From Muscardinus avellanarius (taxonomy: Eukaryota > Chordata > Mammalia > Rodentia > Gliridae), in NCBI GenBank assembly GCA_963383645.1, contig OY726560.1:148185052-148249051 (forward strand): a stretch of DNA of 64,000 nt, given 5' to 3'. The position numbers and the translations under genes were made by a program. The first letter of the stretch is position 1; each line of letters opens with the position of its first letter. Positions 1-11,539 of the stretch are shown here, in pieces. Below the pieces are notes generated by a model. That model did not search any database, was not told the DNA's origin, and saw only the letters and a list, made by a program, of their open reading frames with translations.

Positions 1-766
1 TTTCTCCATCTAATTTGATAGAAAGTTTTACTGGGTAGGAAATTTTTGGCTGGAAGTTGTTTTCTTTCAGAGTTTGGAATATGTTACTCCAAGCCCTTCT
101 GGCTCTCATGACTTGGTTTGGGAAGTCTGGAGTGATTCTAATTGGTTTGCCTCTGAATGTCACTTGGCCCTTTGTTTTTGTTGCCTTTAAGATTCTCTGC
201 TTGGCTTCCACATTGGTCATTTTGACAATTATGTGGCGTGGGGATCCTCTTCTCGGATCCTGTCTAAAGGGAGTTCTATAAGTTTCCTGGACCTGTGTAT
301 CGACCTCTTGCTCTATGTTTGGAAAATTTTCTGCTATTACTTCCTTGAAGAGATTGTTGATCCCTTTGGTTTCACTTTCTTTTCTCTCCTCTATTACAAT
401 TATTCTTAGGTTAGCTCTCTTAAAATGGGCCCATATTTCTTCAATATCAGATTCCTGCTGTCGGATATTTTTTTCTAGATTAGAAACTATGCGTTCATTT
501 TTGGAATGATCATCTTCTAAGAGCGAGATTCTGTTCTCCATGTGGTCTAATCGGTTGTTTGTGCTTTGAATTGAGGCCTTTACTTCATTAATTGCATTCT
601 TTATCTCTTTTTGGCTCTCTCTGAATTCTTTTTGAAGCACCTCTATTATTTCTACAGTTATTTTCCTGATTTGATATTCTAGAAATCTCTGATTTTCTGT
701 TTTATTGGGTTCTGATGTTGTGGGGTTGTGGGCATTCATTGCTCCAGTATTATTCCTCTTTCCCAT
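1..766 (-). CDS. L1 ORF1 protein, N-terminal 255 codons, open to window edge
   Basis: From ATG at 766 (MGKRNNTGAMNAHNP) I read 255 codons to the left edge without a stop or frameshift. The order is a polar N-terminus, a heptad-rich coiled coil (around [16 protein letters not shown]), then an RRM-like part with NLRIIVIEE and the conserved C-terminal domain with [18 protein letters not shown]1p is the trimeric RNA-binding chaperone of L1. An open frame suggests a young element. The same domain is present in decayed form at 47799-48725. Confidence 0.75.
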   Translation of the reverse strand, partial: MGKRNNTGAMNAHNPTTSEPNKTENQRFLEYQIRKITVEIIEVLQKEFRESQKEIKNAINEVKASIQSTNNRLDHMENRISLLEDDHSKNERIVSNLEKNIRQQESDIEEIWAHFKRANLRIIVIEERKESETKGINNLFKEVIAENFPNIEQEVDTQVQETYRTPFRQDPRRGSPRHIIVKMTNVEAKQRILKATKTKGQVTFRGKPIRITPDFPNQVMRARRAWSNIFQTLKENNFQPKISYPVKLSIKLDGE

Positions 767-1576
767 GATTTCGGAAGTTTGTGCCTTCTCTGGGTTCTTT
801 CCTTGGGTCACTATGACTTCACTTAAGGTGTTCTGGATCTCGAGTCAGTAGTATCTCAGACCCCACTACTCCTTTACTGGGTTGTATCACAGAGTCTCTG
901 ACCCAGAGAGTCGATAGAGGCTGCTTTAGACTGTGGGGGGTGCCAGGTTGCACGTTCTCCTATTGTGTGATATCTCTGCCACCGCCACTCCCCCACTGAG
1001 TCAAGTCCCAGGGAGTACAGTACTGGGATTTCTCCTCTGTGGCCTGCAATTTGACTCACTGTTCTTGAGTACGCAGAGGTAGCTGTACTGGATTCGTTGA
1101 ATTCTCTGCTGCTGCCGCCGGTGGCAATATGGCACCGCTGCTACGCCCTCGGCCGTGAGGCTGGTGTATTTCTTCTTGGTTTTGATTTCCACCCTAAATC
1201 CCTGCAGCGTGTGCTGAGCTCAGCCACTGGGAGCTTTAGATTTTACCTGCGGCGAGAAATCCCGCCTGGCAGTTCCGCAGCAGCTTACCTTGGCTTGCTG
1301 TAGCCATCTGGTGAATATGCCGCTGCCGCCGGCAGTATGGCGCTGCTGCCGCGTCCTCGGGCGTGAGGCCAGTGTATCTCCTCTGTGGCTCTGAGCTCTG
1401 TTCTCAGTCCGCTTTCTCTCTGGAGCCTGGTGATTTTTTTGTTTCTCTGGTGATGGTGTTTTCTGGCTATGAAAGGCGCTGATTTTGTGGTAATGGAGAT
1501 TGGTGTTAGCGGGGCTCTTAAGCCCCGCTTTTCTCGGTCGCCATCTTCCCGGAAGTCCAAGATTGATTTTCATTGG
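1..1576 (-). mobile_element. L1 retrotransposon, 5' UTR and ORF1 (runs off left edge)
   Basis: Read on the minus strand, the element starts near 1576 with cttccgggaagatggcgac, an L1-like 5' end with a YY1-type AAGATGGC site. An 800-bp GC-rich 5' UTR follows, in which a segment of about 60 bp occurs twice (1117-1176 and 1329-1386, 212 bp apart). ORF1 follows. ORF2 and the 3' end would lie left of the window. Confidence 0.85.
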
Positions 1577-2031
1577 GGTAAAGTTTGTGTTTTATTTTTC
1601 TTTATAATTTTATAGCCCTCATATTTTACAAGGTAAAAAGCTTTGACATTCATCCTTGAGACACAGGATTCCACTTGGGCATGTGGGCATGAGAAGCCTG
1701 TTAAAAAGAAACTGTATTTTCAATCAACTTTGTAAAAACCTAATTCAGGGAATATATTATTAAATTGCACTTACATCTATATGGATTCATCTGTTCCTTC
1801 TCAAGTTATTTCTCCATTTCATTTAACAATGACATTAATTATTATAATCTGTAAACATTACTTTATTTGATTGTATAACAAGTCATGAATACATTGCATA
1901 CATATTTTTGTGATGTGATCTTTATGAGTTCATACTAATTAGAGAAATATAATCAGTAGCTATATCCTGGTAATGACATTAATTTAGAAAAATAATATCT
2001 CACTGATGTGTAATCATGTTTGATTTCACAG

Positions 2032-2150
2032 GAACTCGTGACTTTGCAGCCTGCAATCACTTAAGAAGCTACAAGTATTATACTGATAGTATTCTCAACC
2101 CTACTGGCTTTGCTGGATTCTCTTGTGACTCTTATAGTGTTTTTTCTGCA
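2032..2150 (+). CDS. PNLIP: PNLIP copy A exon: lid end and catalytic His
   Basis: This 119-nt exon lies between acceptor ttcacag and donor gtaagt and enters in phase 1. It starts GTRDFAAC, closing the lid disulfide, followed by the catalytic histidine in NHLRSYKYY. It has the same length as its copy B counterpart at 46024-46142. Confidence 0.93.
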
Positions 2151-2724
2151 GTAAGTAGATTCCACCTCTCACTAAAATTTTACTTATTTTATTATATTAT
2201 CTTTGTGTTATGTTGGGAATTCAATCTAGGGTTTTGCACATGCTAAACATGCTCTGTCCTACTGAGCTACATCCTCAACTCCTCCAGTTTAATTTTGTGA
2301 CTGTCACTCCTCATGACTGGTGTGGTTTGCTAAACAGGACATCATTCAGTGAATGTTTATGTTTTTTATATTTAATATATTTAGCCATATTTTAATGTAT
2401 TTTAGTAACAGTGAAGAATTAGAATGCTTTAGTGAAATGGGCTTTTAAACAAAATTATCCCACATCTAAATTGTTCTACATCACTTTTCTATATATCAAC
2501 TAAGTGTTTAGACTCATTTTGTAAATATGTTAAACAAACAAATAAAACCTAGTTTATGTTTATAGGATATTCAATGAACATGGACACTTTCTCTTAAATG
2601 GTGACCTTTTAAGCTGTAGAATCATGGGCATAAGGAAATTTTGGTGTAATCATGATTTTTTTCTTGAGTTTTGATATTGTTTTGTATTTTCTTGATATCT
2701 ACATTGAATTCTTATATGAAATTG

Positions 2725-2763
<39 letters not shown>

Positions 2764-5700
2764 ATGTTATATTTTGTAAAATAGACTTCTTTTTTTTTTG
2801 CACTTGAACCCAGAGGTATTCTATATTTAAGTGAGGCCACCAGTCTGATTTTATTTCTTTCTTGGAAACAGGGTCTCACTAGGTTGCTATTAACTCACTA
2901 AGTTGCCAAGGCTGACTTTAAACCCACAATACTCCTGTCTCAGCATCCCAAGTACTGGGATTACAAATGTGTGTCACCATGTCTAGCCAAGACAGACTTT
3001 TTATTATAATTTTTTCAAATAAAAATTTTAATCTATGCTATTCCATAAAGAAGTTTTCAGGATAAAATCATAATTACCAAGGAGATATACCTTAGTTTCT
3101 AAAAGAGAAGACTTCAGTTGTGGTTTTAGGATTCTTTAAATAGCCAAATAACTTGGGCAAAATAGTTCACTTCTCTAAGACAGCTTCTTAATTTGCAAAT
3201 GCAAATATTGATACTGGTGGCAGATTAAATGTACTTATTAAGAGAATTAATGTGATGCTATATGTTAATTGCTTAGACCAATGGGCTTTTCCCGCAAAAA
3301 AAAAAAAAACAAGTTAGTATGCCATGAGTTATAGCTATTATGGGGAAGGGGTTTGTATTTTAGTCATATTAATTGATTATATAGTCACAAAAATATGTTA
3401 TTTATTTAGTATAACTTTAATTTTATATTCCTACAGCTAAATCTATTAACCTCAGATCTCATGCTGTTAAAACAGTCTGGTAAAAAAGTATAAACAGCCC
3501 TTGGGGTGATGCTCATCACTTTGTTAAGAAGATGTCTCTGTCTTGCAGGTTTCTCTGCCTTTGGCTCCCTTTCTAACTTCACAAAGCAGCTCTAGGGTCA
3601 GATGATCCTCGTGGTGGTCCATTCAGTGTGTTCTCCACAAGGAATGAAGTGGGGGTCCATTGGTTCAGGGTTTCTTGATTACTTTAGACTCTGGGTTATA
3701 TTCATGACTGCCTTGTGGAAAGTCACACCTGTAACATTTAGAGATGAAGTCTGGGGTGTGTCTACTTTTCTGGTTTGGGTCATTTCCTTAGAAAGCTTTG
3801 GCTACTTCTTCCTGGCTGCCTCAGTTGCCCTTTAGCATAACAGATGTCATGGCCATCCCCTGGTTCATCAGTAAAGGAGCCCACCATCACCCTTTACAGT
3901 GAAGTGGCTCTCCTTTCCATGTAGGAATTTAGATTACTTGTCTTACCAACTCTCTTCTTCCCTCTCCATTTCTTTTATAACAGTCCATTTGATACAAAAG
4001 GGAAGGCATTATATTATGTAATTAACTGTCTTCTCTACATTCCAGCCTCATAGTTAAGGCTGAATGGTCAACTGAACTGTTTTTCTCCACATTGGGAGAA
4101 TTCTAAGATCTGAATCCTTTAGTCTTGGCTCTGCAAAACGCAAACTAAGGAAATTGAGAAGCCTCAGTTTTGAGCCTATGGGCTTCCTAATGAATCCTGT
4201 TTTGCATATCAGAGGCTGTTCTTTATTATACAATATTTCCAAAATAAATTTCAATTGCCATGCAGGAAGGTGGCTGTCTTGGGGCAAAAGAGAAGAATAC
4301 ATATACTTAAATGTTTCCACTGTATGGTTTTTATAGTGTTTTGTTTCTAACAGTGAAATTGTAGGTTTATCTTTGTGAATCATAAAAATTGCTAACCTTT
4401 TCAGAGACACTATTAAAACCCCTTTTACTCAGAAAGGACCAGCTTTAGAATATTTGGATTATTGGGAAAGAAAATATGGAGCGCTATTAAATGAAAGAGC
4501 ATCCTCAATCAACATTTGTTTTTACTAGGACAAGTGCTTCCCCTGTTCAAGCCAAGGATGCCCACAGATGGGTCACTATGCTGATAGATTTGTTGGGAGA
4601 ACAAGTGGAGTGGGCCAGAAATTCTTTCTAAACACTGGTGATGCCAGTAATTTTGCTCGTAAGTTTCTATTTTATTTACATTGAATTCCTAAACCTTTCT
4701 GTTTTATCATGCCTACTAATAATGTGTGAAACTGCTTTTCCATTTGAAAGTTATAAACACCTCTCCCCAAAGTGGGAATATACTTAATGCTATGTGCAAG
4801 GTAACGATGGCTAACTGGGGCAGGAGAGTGTGGAGTCCAAATGATTAGTGGGAGAAGAATAAATTTCTTCACATGTGATTCTTGTGTTGAATGCAGAAGG
4901 CTTCCTCTTCGGGCTTCCTCGTTTTCAGTTGAAAGTTCAAGGAGCAGAATCCTAAGTTTTTATACAAGGAGAAAAAGTATTTTATTCAAAGTGATAGCAG
5001 GAATGGTTGGAATAAGAATTGGGGAGATATTTCAGATTTAATTCCATTTGGTATGGGAATTGTAGGGTGTGTGAAGGGGGAGGCATGAGAACAGGCTCCA
5101 GGTTTTTGTTGTTGCTGCTGCTGCTGTTGTTCTGGGTAATAGAAAAAGAAAACTACAGAGATGAGATACAGTGGGATTGAGAAAACTGTAAAATTTAAAG
5201 ATAAATTTTATTTTATCCTCAATTTGGCCCAGGCTAGAGCTAAAGGGAACTAACTCTTAACTACCTAAATTGATACAGTTCCAAGAGCAATGGAAAGTTG
5301 AGAGTAGAATTTTAAAAGTAAATGTAAACTACTTTGACAAAAAGATGACAGTACTCTAAAATCCACTGATAAAGGAAACTAAAACAAACTGCTGAAAATG
5401 TCACGTCCTACTATTTTCCCACTACCTTCTCACATAAAATTCTTAGAACATTCAAGAACAAATTGAAAGGCTAAAAAATTTTAAGCCAAATATACTGCTG
5501 TGTCTTTTAACTTGAAAATACAGCCATTGACAATGGAAATTCATCATCCTCCAATACCTGTTTCTTGAACATTTAGAGAAAGTAATGACTGTGACCATGT
5601 TCTTTGAAAAATTACTAACATCATGTACAAGTTACACAAAATTCTGTAGTAGTGGGATAGGATACAATCAGTTTTCAGTGTTTCTTATCTCTAGACTAAC

Positions 5701-8304
5701 ACTTTGCAAATTTTACCTCCTCTGCAGGTTGGAGGTATAAGGTAACTGTCACACTGTCTGGACAGAAGGTTACAGGACACATCCTAGTTTCTTTGTTTGG
5801 AAATGGAGTAAACTCCAAGCAGTATGAAATTTTCAAGTGAGTAAAATATTGCTCTTAAACTGCTTAAATGTTAAATTCCGTGCATGCATAATATATATTA
5901 CTGACAGAATAATTTGATTATTTTTAGCATATGAGAGTAGAGTACTGTTACATATAAAGAAAGAAAGATGGGCTTTTATACTTGCACTTCAATGTATTTC
6001 AGAATTTTAATATTTTCTCTGCTATTTTCTGGGAAACTCATAAATGTTTACTTTGATGCCTGATATCTGGTTTTATAATCAATAAATAGTTGTTCCCCAC
6101 ATATCAGTGGAGATTCATATGATTGGGCCATTAATTATACTGTGGGAACAAATTGTGACTAAAACATGTTGGAAGTTTTATTTTAAAGATGACTAAAGTG
6201 CTGTTAGTTATTGGTGCCAAAGCCTGTCAGTGAGTTAACTTATGTGTGTTAATTTATAAATACATAAGAATGAGAAATGTTCTGTTAATGTCAGCTAGAG
6301 AGGCATTATAAGACGTTTTCAAAAATATGTATATGTTGATATTTATAACTATTTTATGTGTATTTAATTCAAATATATTTGTTAATTTTTTAACTCCACA
6401 GGGGCACTCTCAAATCAGGCAATACGCATTCCAGTGAGATTGACTCGGATGTGGATGTTGGGGACTTGCAGAGGGTGAAGTTTATTTGGTATAACAATGT
6501 GATCAACCCAACCCTGCCCAGAGTGGGAGCAACCAGTATCCAAGTGGAAAGAAACGACGGAAGAGTGTAAGTAATGGAAATCAAGGGCATGGCGATGATT
6601 GAGTAGTGTTCACCATTCCCAAAAAAATTCTCCTTTACACTAAACTCCCCATAGGGATTCATCCATGCCCCAGCCACAACTTTTTCCTAATAATTTCTGT
6701 GTCCTTAGGAAGAAGCTTAGAATTTTAGTCTAGAAAAACAACTTTGATAGACCTGTAGGTAATTGTGATATTATCTGATATAAATTGTTAGAATGAGAAT
6801 CTGGCTTCATGATCCCAAGGGAAAGAGAATGCCTTGTTGGGCAGATAAGCCTTTTGCTATTGGTGTAATTAATGTGTGGTTTATCCCTAAACTTTATGGA
6901 TTAACCAAATTGTTTCTCAGATTGTCTGAAACTCATGTAACTTAAGAAGGGACAAAAATTGCTGTCCTATTCACTGGTCTTAGTGAAGAAGATGGTCCAA
7001 GCTGGATTAAGTGGCCCAATATTTGGGAGGCTGAGACAAGAGGATCCCATGTGTGAAGTCAGCTTCAACACCTTAGTGAAACCCTGTTTCAATTTTTGAA
7101 AAAAAGAGGGATAGGATATAGCTTGGAGATAGAGTATCCCTGGTTCAATCCCCAGTAACATAAAAGAAGAAGAATGACTAGGCAAAGAGAGCATAGAAAG
7201 ATATAAAAATTAAGAACAAATAAGAGAGGGAGTAAATAGAAAACAAATAGACAATAACCTTATACCTAACCATGTTGATAACTGTATTAAATAAAAATGG
7301 TCTAAATACTACAATTAGAAGGCAAAGAATTTACACAGAATTTAAAAATAAATATCTAATTGTCTTATGTCTACATGAAATTTACTTTAAATATAAAAAT
7401 ACAATTTCAACAAAATTAAATGCCAGAAAAAGAAACACTGTCATTATGAAAATGCATACTAAAACCACAATGAGATATAACTATAAGCCTATTTATTTAT
7501 TTATTTATTTATTTATTTTTGGTAGTACTGGGGTTCCCGGAAGCCCTTCTACCTCCGGGCTACACTCCCAGACCTATTTTTACATTTTTATTTGGAAACA
7601 GGGTCTCCTAAGCCAGCGCGCGCGGCTGGCTTCGAACCTGCGCGATCCTCCTGTCTCTGCCTCCCAAGCGCAGGGATTACAAGCGTGCGCCACCACGCCC
7701 GGCTAACTATAAGCCTATTTAAAGGGATAAAATTAAAAAGATTGACAATACTAAGCCCTGTTGAGGATAACAAGAGCCTTGAACTCTCATACACTGCCAG
7801 TGGGAATCGCAAACAATAAAACCACTTTGGTGGGTTTATGCCAGGTTAACAATTTATCTAAAAGGCAAAAATACACCTACCTATAATGCACCCATGCAAA
7901 TCACAGTAGTTTCTCAATTGATAATTTTTCCTGTTGCTTGGTTTCAGTTACCCACAGTCAACCATGGGCTGTAAACAAGCAGAAACAGGGCCTCTCTAGT
8001 CTTTTATGTTGTTATTGTCAGCTGCCCTATATTTATACAACCGTTTTACAAGACTAGAAAGGAGAATCAGTCCTTTATAGTAGAACCCTCCTCCCTTCAG
8101 TCAATGTCATGTCTCTGGCTCAGATCGTGCCCCTCTCTCAGGCTGCAGTAGGGCAGGCAGCGAGAATCGCAGCTGTCTTCATGCTCAGCACTCCAACTAA
8201 TGTCAGCAAGAGGTGACCTTTTGATGTTTTCTCTCCACAGATTCAACTTCTGCAGTGCAGAAACTGTGAGGGAGGAGGTCCTGCTCACCCTCACCCCATG
8301 TTAG
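2032..8304 (+). CDS. PNLIP: Pancreatic triacylglycerol lipase, upstream tandem copy (copy A), last five coding exons
   Basis: Only the 3' part of this gene is in the window; the earlier exons lie to the left. Coding exons are 2032-2150, 4529-4658, 5728-5836, 6402-6566 and 8241-8304, with AG/GT splice sites and a consistent frame. They encode 195 residues: the end of the lid and the catalytic histidine (NHLRS), then the linker and the C-terminal PLAT/C2-like domain (starting RWRYKV) that binds colipase. The protein ends LTLTPC. PNLIP is a secreted pancreatic acinar enzyme that hydrolyses dietary triacylglycerol at sn-1 and sn-3. PNLIP is favoured over PNLIPRP1 or PNLIPRP2 by the [14 protein letters not shown] and NNVINP segments. 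No stop or frameshift is seen in these exons, so the gene looks functional. It is about 82% identical to copy B downstream. Whether the missing 5' exons are intact cannot be judged here. Confidence 0.93.
2213..2281 (-). repeat. ID-like SINE fragment
   Basis: The plus strand reads gggaattcaatctagggtt, then catgctaaacatgctctgtcctactgagctacatcctcaactcc. This is the antisense of an ID-type tRNA-derived element with its A/B-box region. Confidence 0.6.
2725..2760. repeat. (AT)n microsatellite
   Basis: An alternating TA tract of about 35 bp in an intron of copy A. Confidence 0.9.
2789..2989 (-). repeat. Sciurid B1-dID type SINE
   Basis: The plus strand starts with a poly-T, then the ID-tail complement (gaacccagaggtattctat), then aaacagggtctcact and ending cccaagtactgggattac, the complement of a B1/Alu-like promoter. 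It is diverged. Confidence 0.7.
4529..4658 (+). CDS. PNLIP: PNLIP copy A exon: Cys-rich linker
   Basis: This 130-nt exon lies between tttactag and gtaagt. It encodes DKCFPC...[12 protein letters not shown]...NTGDASNFA, the segment joining the catalytic and C-terminal domains. Several residues (D at the start, Q before GC, RF, KFF) resemble PNLIPRP1 more than PNLIP, whereas the neighbouring exons are PNLIP-like. Confidence 0.92.
5728..5836 (+). CDS. PNLIP: PNLIP copy A exon: start of PLAT domain
   Basis: This 109-nt exon lies between tctgcag and gtgagt. It encodes [12 protein letters not shown] through KQYEIFK, the first beta strands of the PLAT/C2-like domain. Confidence 0.92.
6402..6566 (+). 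CDS. PNLIP: PNLIP copy A exon: PLAT domain core
   Basis: This 165-nt exon lies between ctccacag and gtaagt. It encodes [20 protein letters not shown] and then [15 protein letters not shown], the conserved colipase-binding beta-sandwich core, ending RNDGR plus a split Val codon. Confidence 0.92.
6995..7163 (+). repeat. Old B1-dID type SINE
   Basis: Contains atttgggaggctgagacaag, gaaaccctgtttcaa and a tail with ggttcaatccccagtaac. It is heavily diverged from the young copies. Confidence 0.6.
7240..7890 (+). mobile_element. Old L1 ORF2 3' fragment
   Basis: Sense L1-type text (accacaatgagatataactat, then gaactctcatacactgccagtgggaat) interrupted by the SINE at 7496-7703. No open reading frame remains. 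Confidence 0.6.
7496..7703 (-). repeat. Young B1-dID SINE with 18-bp target duplication
   Basis: On the plus strand it starts with (TTTA)n and ends gtgcgccaccacgcccggc. Perfect target duplications taactataagcctattta flank it at 7478-7495 and 7704-7721. CpG-rich, near-consensus sequence marks it as young. Confidence 0.9.
8241..8304 (+). CDS. PNLIP: PNLIP copy A terminal coding exon
   Basis: This 64-nt exon follows acceptor ctctccacag. It encodes [20 protein letters not shown] and a TAG stop. The final Cys pairs with another C-terminal-domain Cys in this family. Confidence 0.93.
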
Positions 8305-8337
8305 GAAGTTGACATATAGTTGCTGAATCTTACTGCT

Positions 8338-8343
8338 AATAAA
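8338..8343 (+). terminator. Poly(A) signal of PNLIP copy A
   Basis: AATAAA lies 34 bp after the TAG stop. The surrounding text (cttactgctAATAAAA) is conserved in copy B, which supports a short 3' UTR in both genes. Confidence 0.8.
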
Positions 8344-9983
8344 ATCTAGCAGAGAAGCAATATATTCTGTCTTTTGTCATCTGTGTCCTTTTTGTCCAAG
8401 GAAACGTTTAGATATGGTGATTATCCAAAGCTGACAGTTGGTGAAAAGAACCACAGATAACTGTTGACTTTTGCTGTGTGTGGTGCAGCATTGCAACTTG
8501 GGAATATTACCTCACACTGGTCTTGTCCACTATTAACATGACTGATATCATTCTGATCACTTAAGGCAGATTTCCTGGCCCAAAGCACCAACCTTTGCCT
8601 CTGTTCCCTCAGCTTTAAGTTCTGTGTCTGCTCCACATCAGACATCACAGGAGTGATGGCACAAAAAAGATAAGGATGGGCCCCATCAAAAGCCTCCTAA
8701 CTAGTGACCCTGCTCCCAGTGGGGGTCTCCCCTACCCCACACTTCTTACAGTCAGTTTGACCTTCCTAAGACACAATTACAGCCCATCAGTGATCTCTAG
8801 GACAGAATCTACATTCCTTAGTGAGTTAGTCAAGATCAGCCTTGGTCTGGCTTTTGCACAGTACTCCATTCTTGTCTCTCCACATGGTCCCTCAGAAGTG
8901 CACATTCTGGCCCTGTCCCCAAAGAGGGCTTTCAACTCAGATGCTATTGGACGCAGTACAAACTGTCTCTCTTCCTAGAATGTTCTTTCTTGTCCTTCCA
9001 TCTCTTTTACTCACACTGGTTGTTCTTTCATTTCATTCAGGAAGCCGTTCTTCACCTCCATTACTCAAATCTCCTGGAATGAATTAAGATTTCCCTGTCT
9101 GTACTCCCACTGCACCCAGGACTCTCTCTTTGTGATACTTATGTTCTATACTGCAATTATAGATTTACTTCTCTGCATTCCCATTTGTCAACTCCTTTAT
9201 AGGGTTACATTTGTTACATTTAAAAGCATTCCAATAATGGGATTTGACTACCTTCCCACTAATGAAAGAATAAATGAAACCACTAGGGTCATGTATTTAA
9301 ATTTAGGCTAGGTCCAAAAATAATATCCTAAAAGAAGGGACATCTATGCTAAGTCTTATGAGATGGACAGGGGGGGTTGCAAAAATAATATGTTGGGAAG
9401 GCCACTCCAGAGAAAGGAAAAAATATAGGCACAGACATAAGGATACAAGAAATTGATAACCCTTTACATTCCATATTCCTCCAAAATACATTCAAACTGA
9501 TCAAACATGAAGACTTGCTCTAAAGACAGTCAATCTGAATTTATTAGGATGCCTTCTCTTGCACAAAAGTCCCAACCCAAACTAGGAACTTCATTGGCTC
9601 ATGTTACTGAAAAGTCCAGAGGTTGAGGAAGCTTCAATTTTGTTGATCCAACAGCTTGAAAACATAAAAGTAAACTTTTCAAATGCTAACAAGTAAAAAA
9701 AAAAAAAACAGATAACATATGACAGTCAATACATACTTGATGAATAGATGTATGTGTATAAATGAATGAAACACCAACTGTATACCTGAAAGACTGTAGT
9801 TACTGGCAAAATAGATTATACTGAATTCCTAAACAGCATTTATTATGACAAAATATGTATGGCAATCACAGATTCCAGGAATAAAAACCTACTGGTTTCT
9901 CTATCTGTAATTATTGCTTCCAGAAGTAATCAACTAAGCTTAAAGAAAATATCTTAAAAGTAAAGAAAGCTGGTTCTTTTCTT
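8344..9983. other. Copy A 3' flank, no gene
   Basis: I see no exon. To about 9665 the sequence is paralogous to the 3' flank of copy B (for example caggagtgatggca in both). A poly(A) run occurs near 9696-9708. Confidence 0.6.
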
Positions 9984-10176
9984 TTTCTTTCTTTTTTTCT
10001 TTCTGGTACTGGGGATGGAACCCAGGAGCATCCTACCTCTGATCTGCACCCCTAGCCTATTTTATTTTTATTTAGAAACAAGATCTCTCTATGTTGCTGA
10101 GGGCCTCCCTAAGTTGCTGAGGCTGACTTAGAACCCATGCTTCTCCTGTTTCAGCCTTCCAAGTACTGGGGTTACA
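9984..10176 (-). repeat. B1-dID type SINE
   Basis: The plus strand runs from (T/C)n and ggtactggggatggaaccca to tccaagtactggggtta. Imperfect target duplication: aagctggttcttttct on the left, aagctgattcttttct on the right. Confidence 0.8.
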
Positions 10177-10412
10177 AGCTGATTCTTTTCTATGTTCCTC
10201 CTTTCACAGACCTATTTCTATTACAATTATTGTCATGTTGTATTATAATTGATCATTTCCAGGGAGTGGGAAGGGAGCCAGGGGAAACCTCTCCAAGTGC
10301 TGTGTGGAAATGTGTCGCTATCACTGCAAACTACATTATGATATAAGATAAAAATGCACCAATTTATTGGCACATAAGGATCGACCAATGTTTGTGAAGT
10401 GAGTGAAATTTA

Positions 10413-10600
10413 TTTATTTATTTTTTTGGTAGTACTGGGGTTCCTGGAAGCCCTTCTACCTCCGGGCTACACTCCCAGACCTATTTTATATTTTTGAAAC
10501 AGGGTCTCTTATGCCAGCGTGGCTGGCTTCGAACCTGCGCGATCCTCCTGTCTCCGCCTCCCGAGCGCGGGGATTACAAGCGTGCGCCACCACGCCCGGC
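10413..10600 (-). repeat. Young B1-dID SINE with 16-bp target duplication
   Basis: Near-consensus copy flanked by aagtgagtgaaattta at 10397-10412 and 10601-10616. Confidence 0.9.
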
Positions 10601-11539
10601 AAGTGAGTGAAATTTAAAAGTCTATAAAAGAAAAGTAAACAAACTAGGTAAATGCTAAATATCTGCAAAACACAAACTGTGTAAGGAAGAAAACATTTGC
10701 CCAACCTTTTCATCACAGTCTATGTATACTTCAAGCATCTTTTATTTGGATGAAATAGAGAAGAGAGATTCCACTCTCCTGAGTACAACATTTGTCTGTA
10801 GGGGTGAACTCAAAAGACATCTGTAAAATAAAGAACACATATGATGTTATAGGTGTGTGTTTGGGGGTGAGCTCAACTATGTATCTAGTGTTTCATTTAT
10901 TTTTCACAGAGGAGATTGTTCTTTGTCCTGTAGCCTTAGGCCAACACCTCATGTATAATTGAATCATTACACACAACTGTCTGCCTTTCATTTCTCCCAG
11001 AGCACAAAACTTTGTCAACTCCCTTCCAGGCATCCTTCTCCTCCTGAGAGCCTACCTATTACAACCAGATTCCAAACCAGCCAGCATTACATTTTTCCTA
11101 TGACTAATTGGGACAGCCCTTTCAAATTTGAAAATGCTATTAAATCTATAATCCTTTCAGAAAAAAAAAATTAGCAGTTCAGTGGAGAGCTGTAGGATGT
11201 GGAAATTGCCCGTGTTGTAGGCTACCATGTATGTGAGAAGCCAGAATCTTATCAAGTCTCTCAACCTAACTGCAAGTTACAGTGAATATATAAAAAAGAG
11301 AAATGTTAAATAAAAACAAAGGGAAAACCCACCAGCTGAAATTAAAAAATTTACAGGACATGTGGTCTGATTTATTTGACAATTGGTGTGGGAAGAAGAG
11401 TTAACTGATAAAATAGACTTAGTGGCATGGTAATTAAATGCCCTGTGTGGCTTTTACTTGAGTCCTCATTTAAACTAACTTCCAAAAGATTTTGTTGAGA
11501 CAATCTGGGAAATTTAAATATGATCTGAATATAAGATCA

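Larger units (their letters stand above)
1617..9665 (+). repeat. Segmental duplication unit, copy A side
   Basis: Beyond the exons, the intron before the His exon (from about 1617) and the 3' flank to about 9665 align with 45609-46023 and 55805-57920. Shared non-coding text includes atttctccatttcatttaac (1808 area and 45800 area) and gttgatccaacagcttga (about 9642 and 57896). The similarity ends at the L1 on the left, so the true left boundary is hidden. This is a paralogous block, not just shared exons. Confidence 0.8.

Noticed and set aside
1220..1573. 117-codon minus-strand open frame
   Set aside because: It lies in the GC-rich L1 5' UTR before the true ORF1 and has no protein-family features.
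4054..4410. 118-codon minus-strand open frame in a PNLIP copy A intron
   Set aside because: It is antisense within an intron, has no recognisable domain, and its paralogous intron in copy B shows no matching open frame that I can see.
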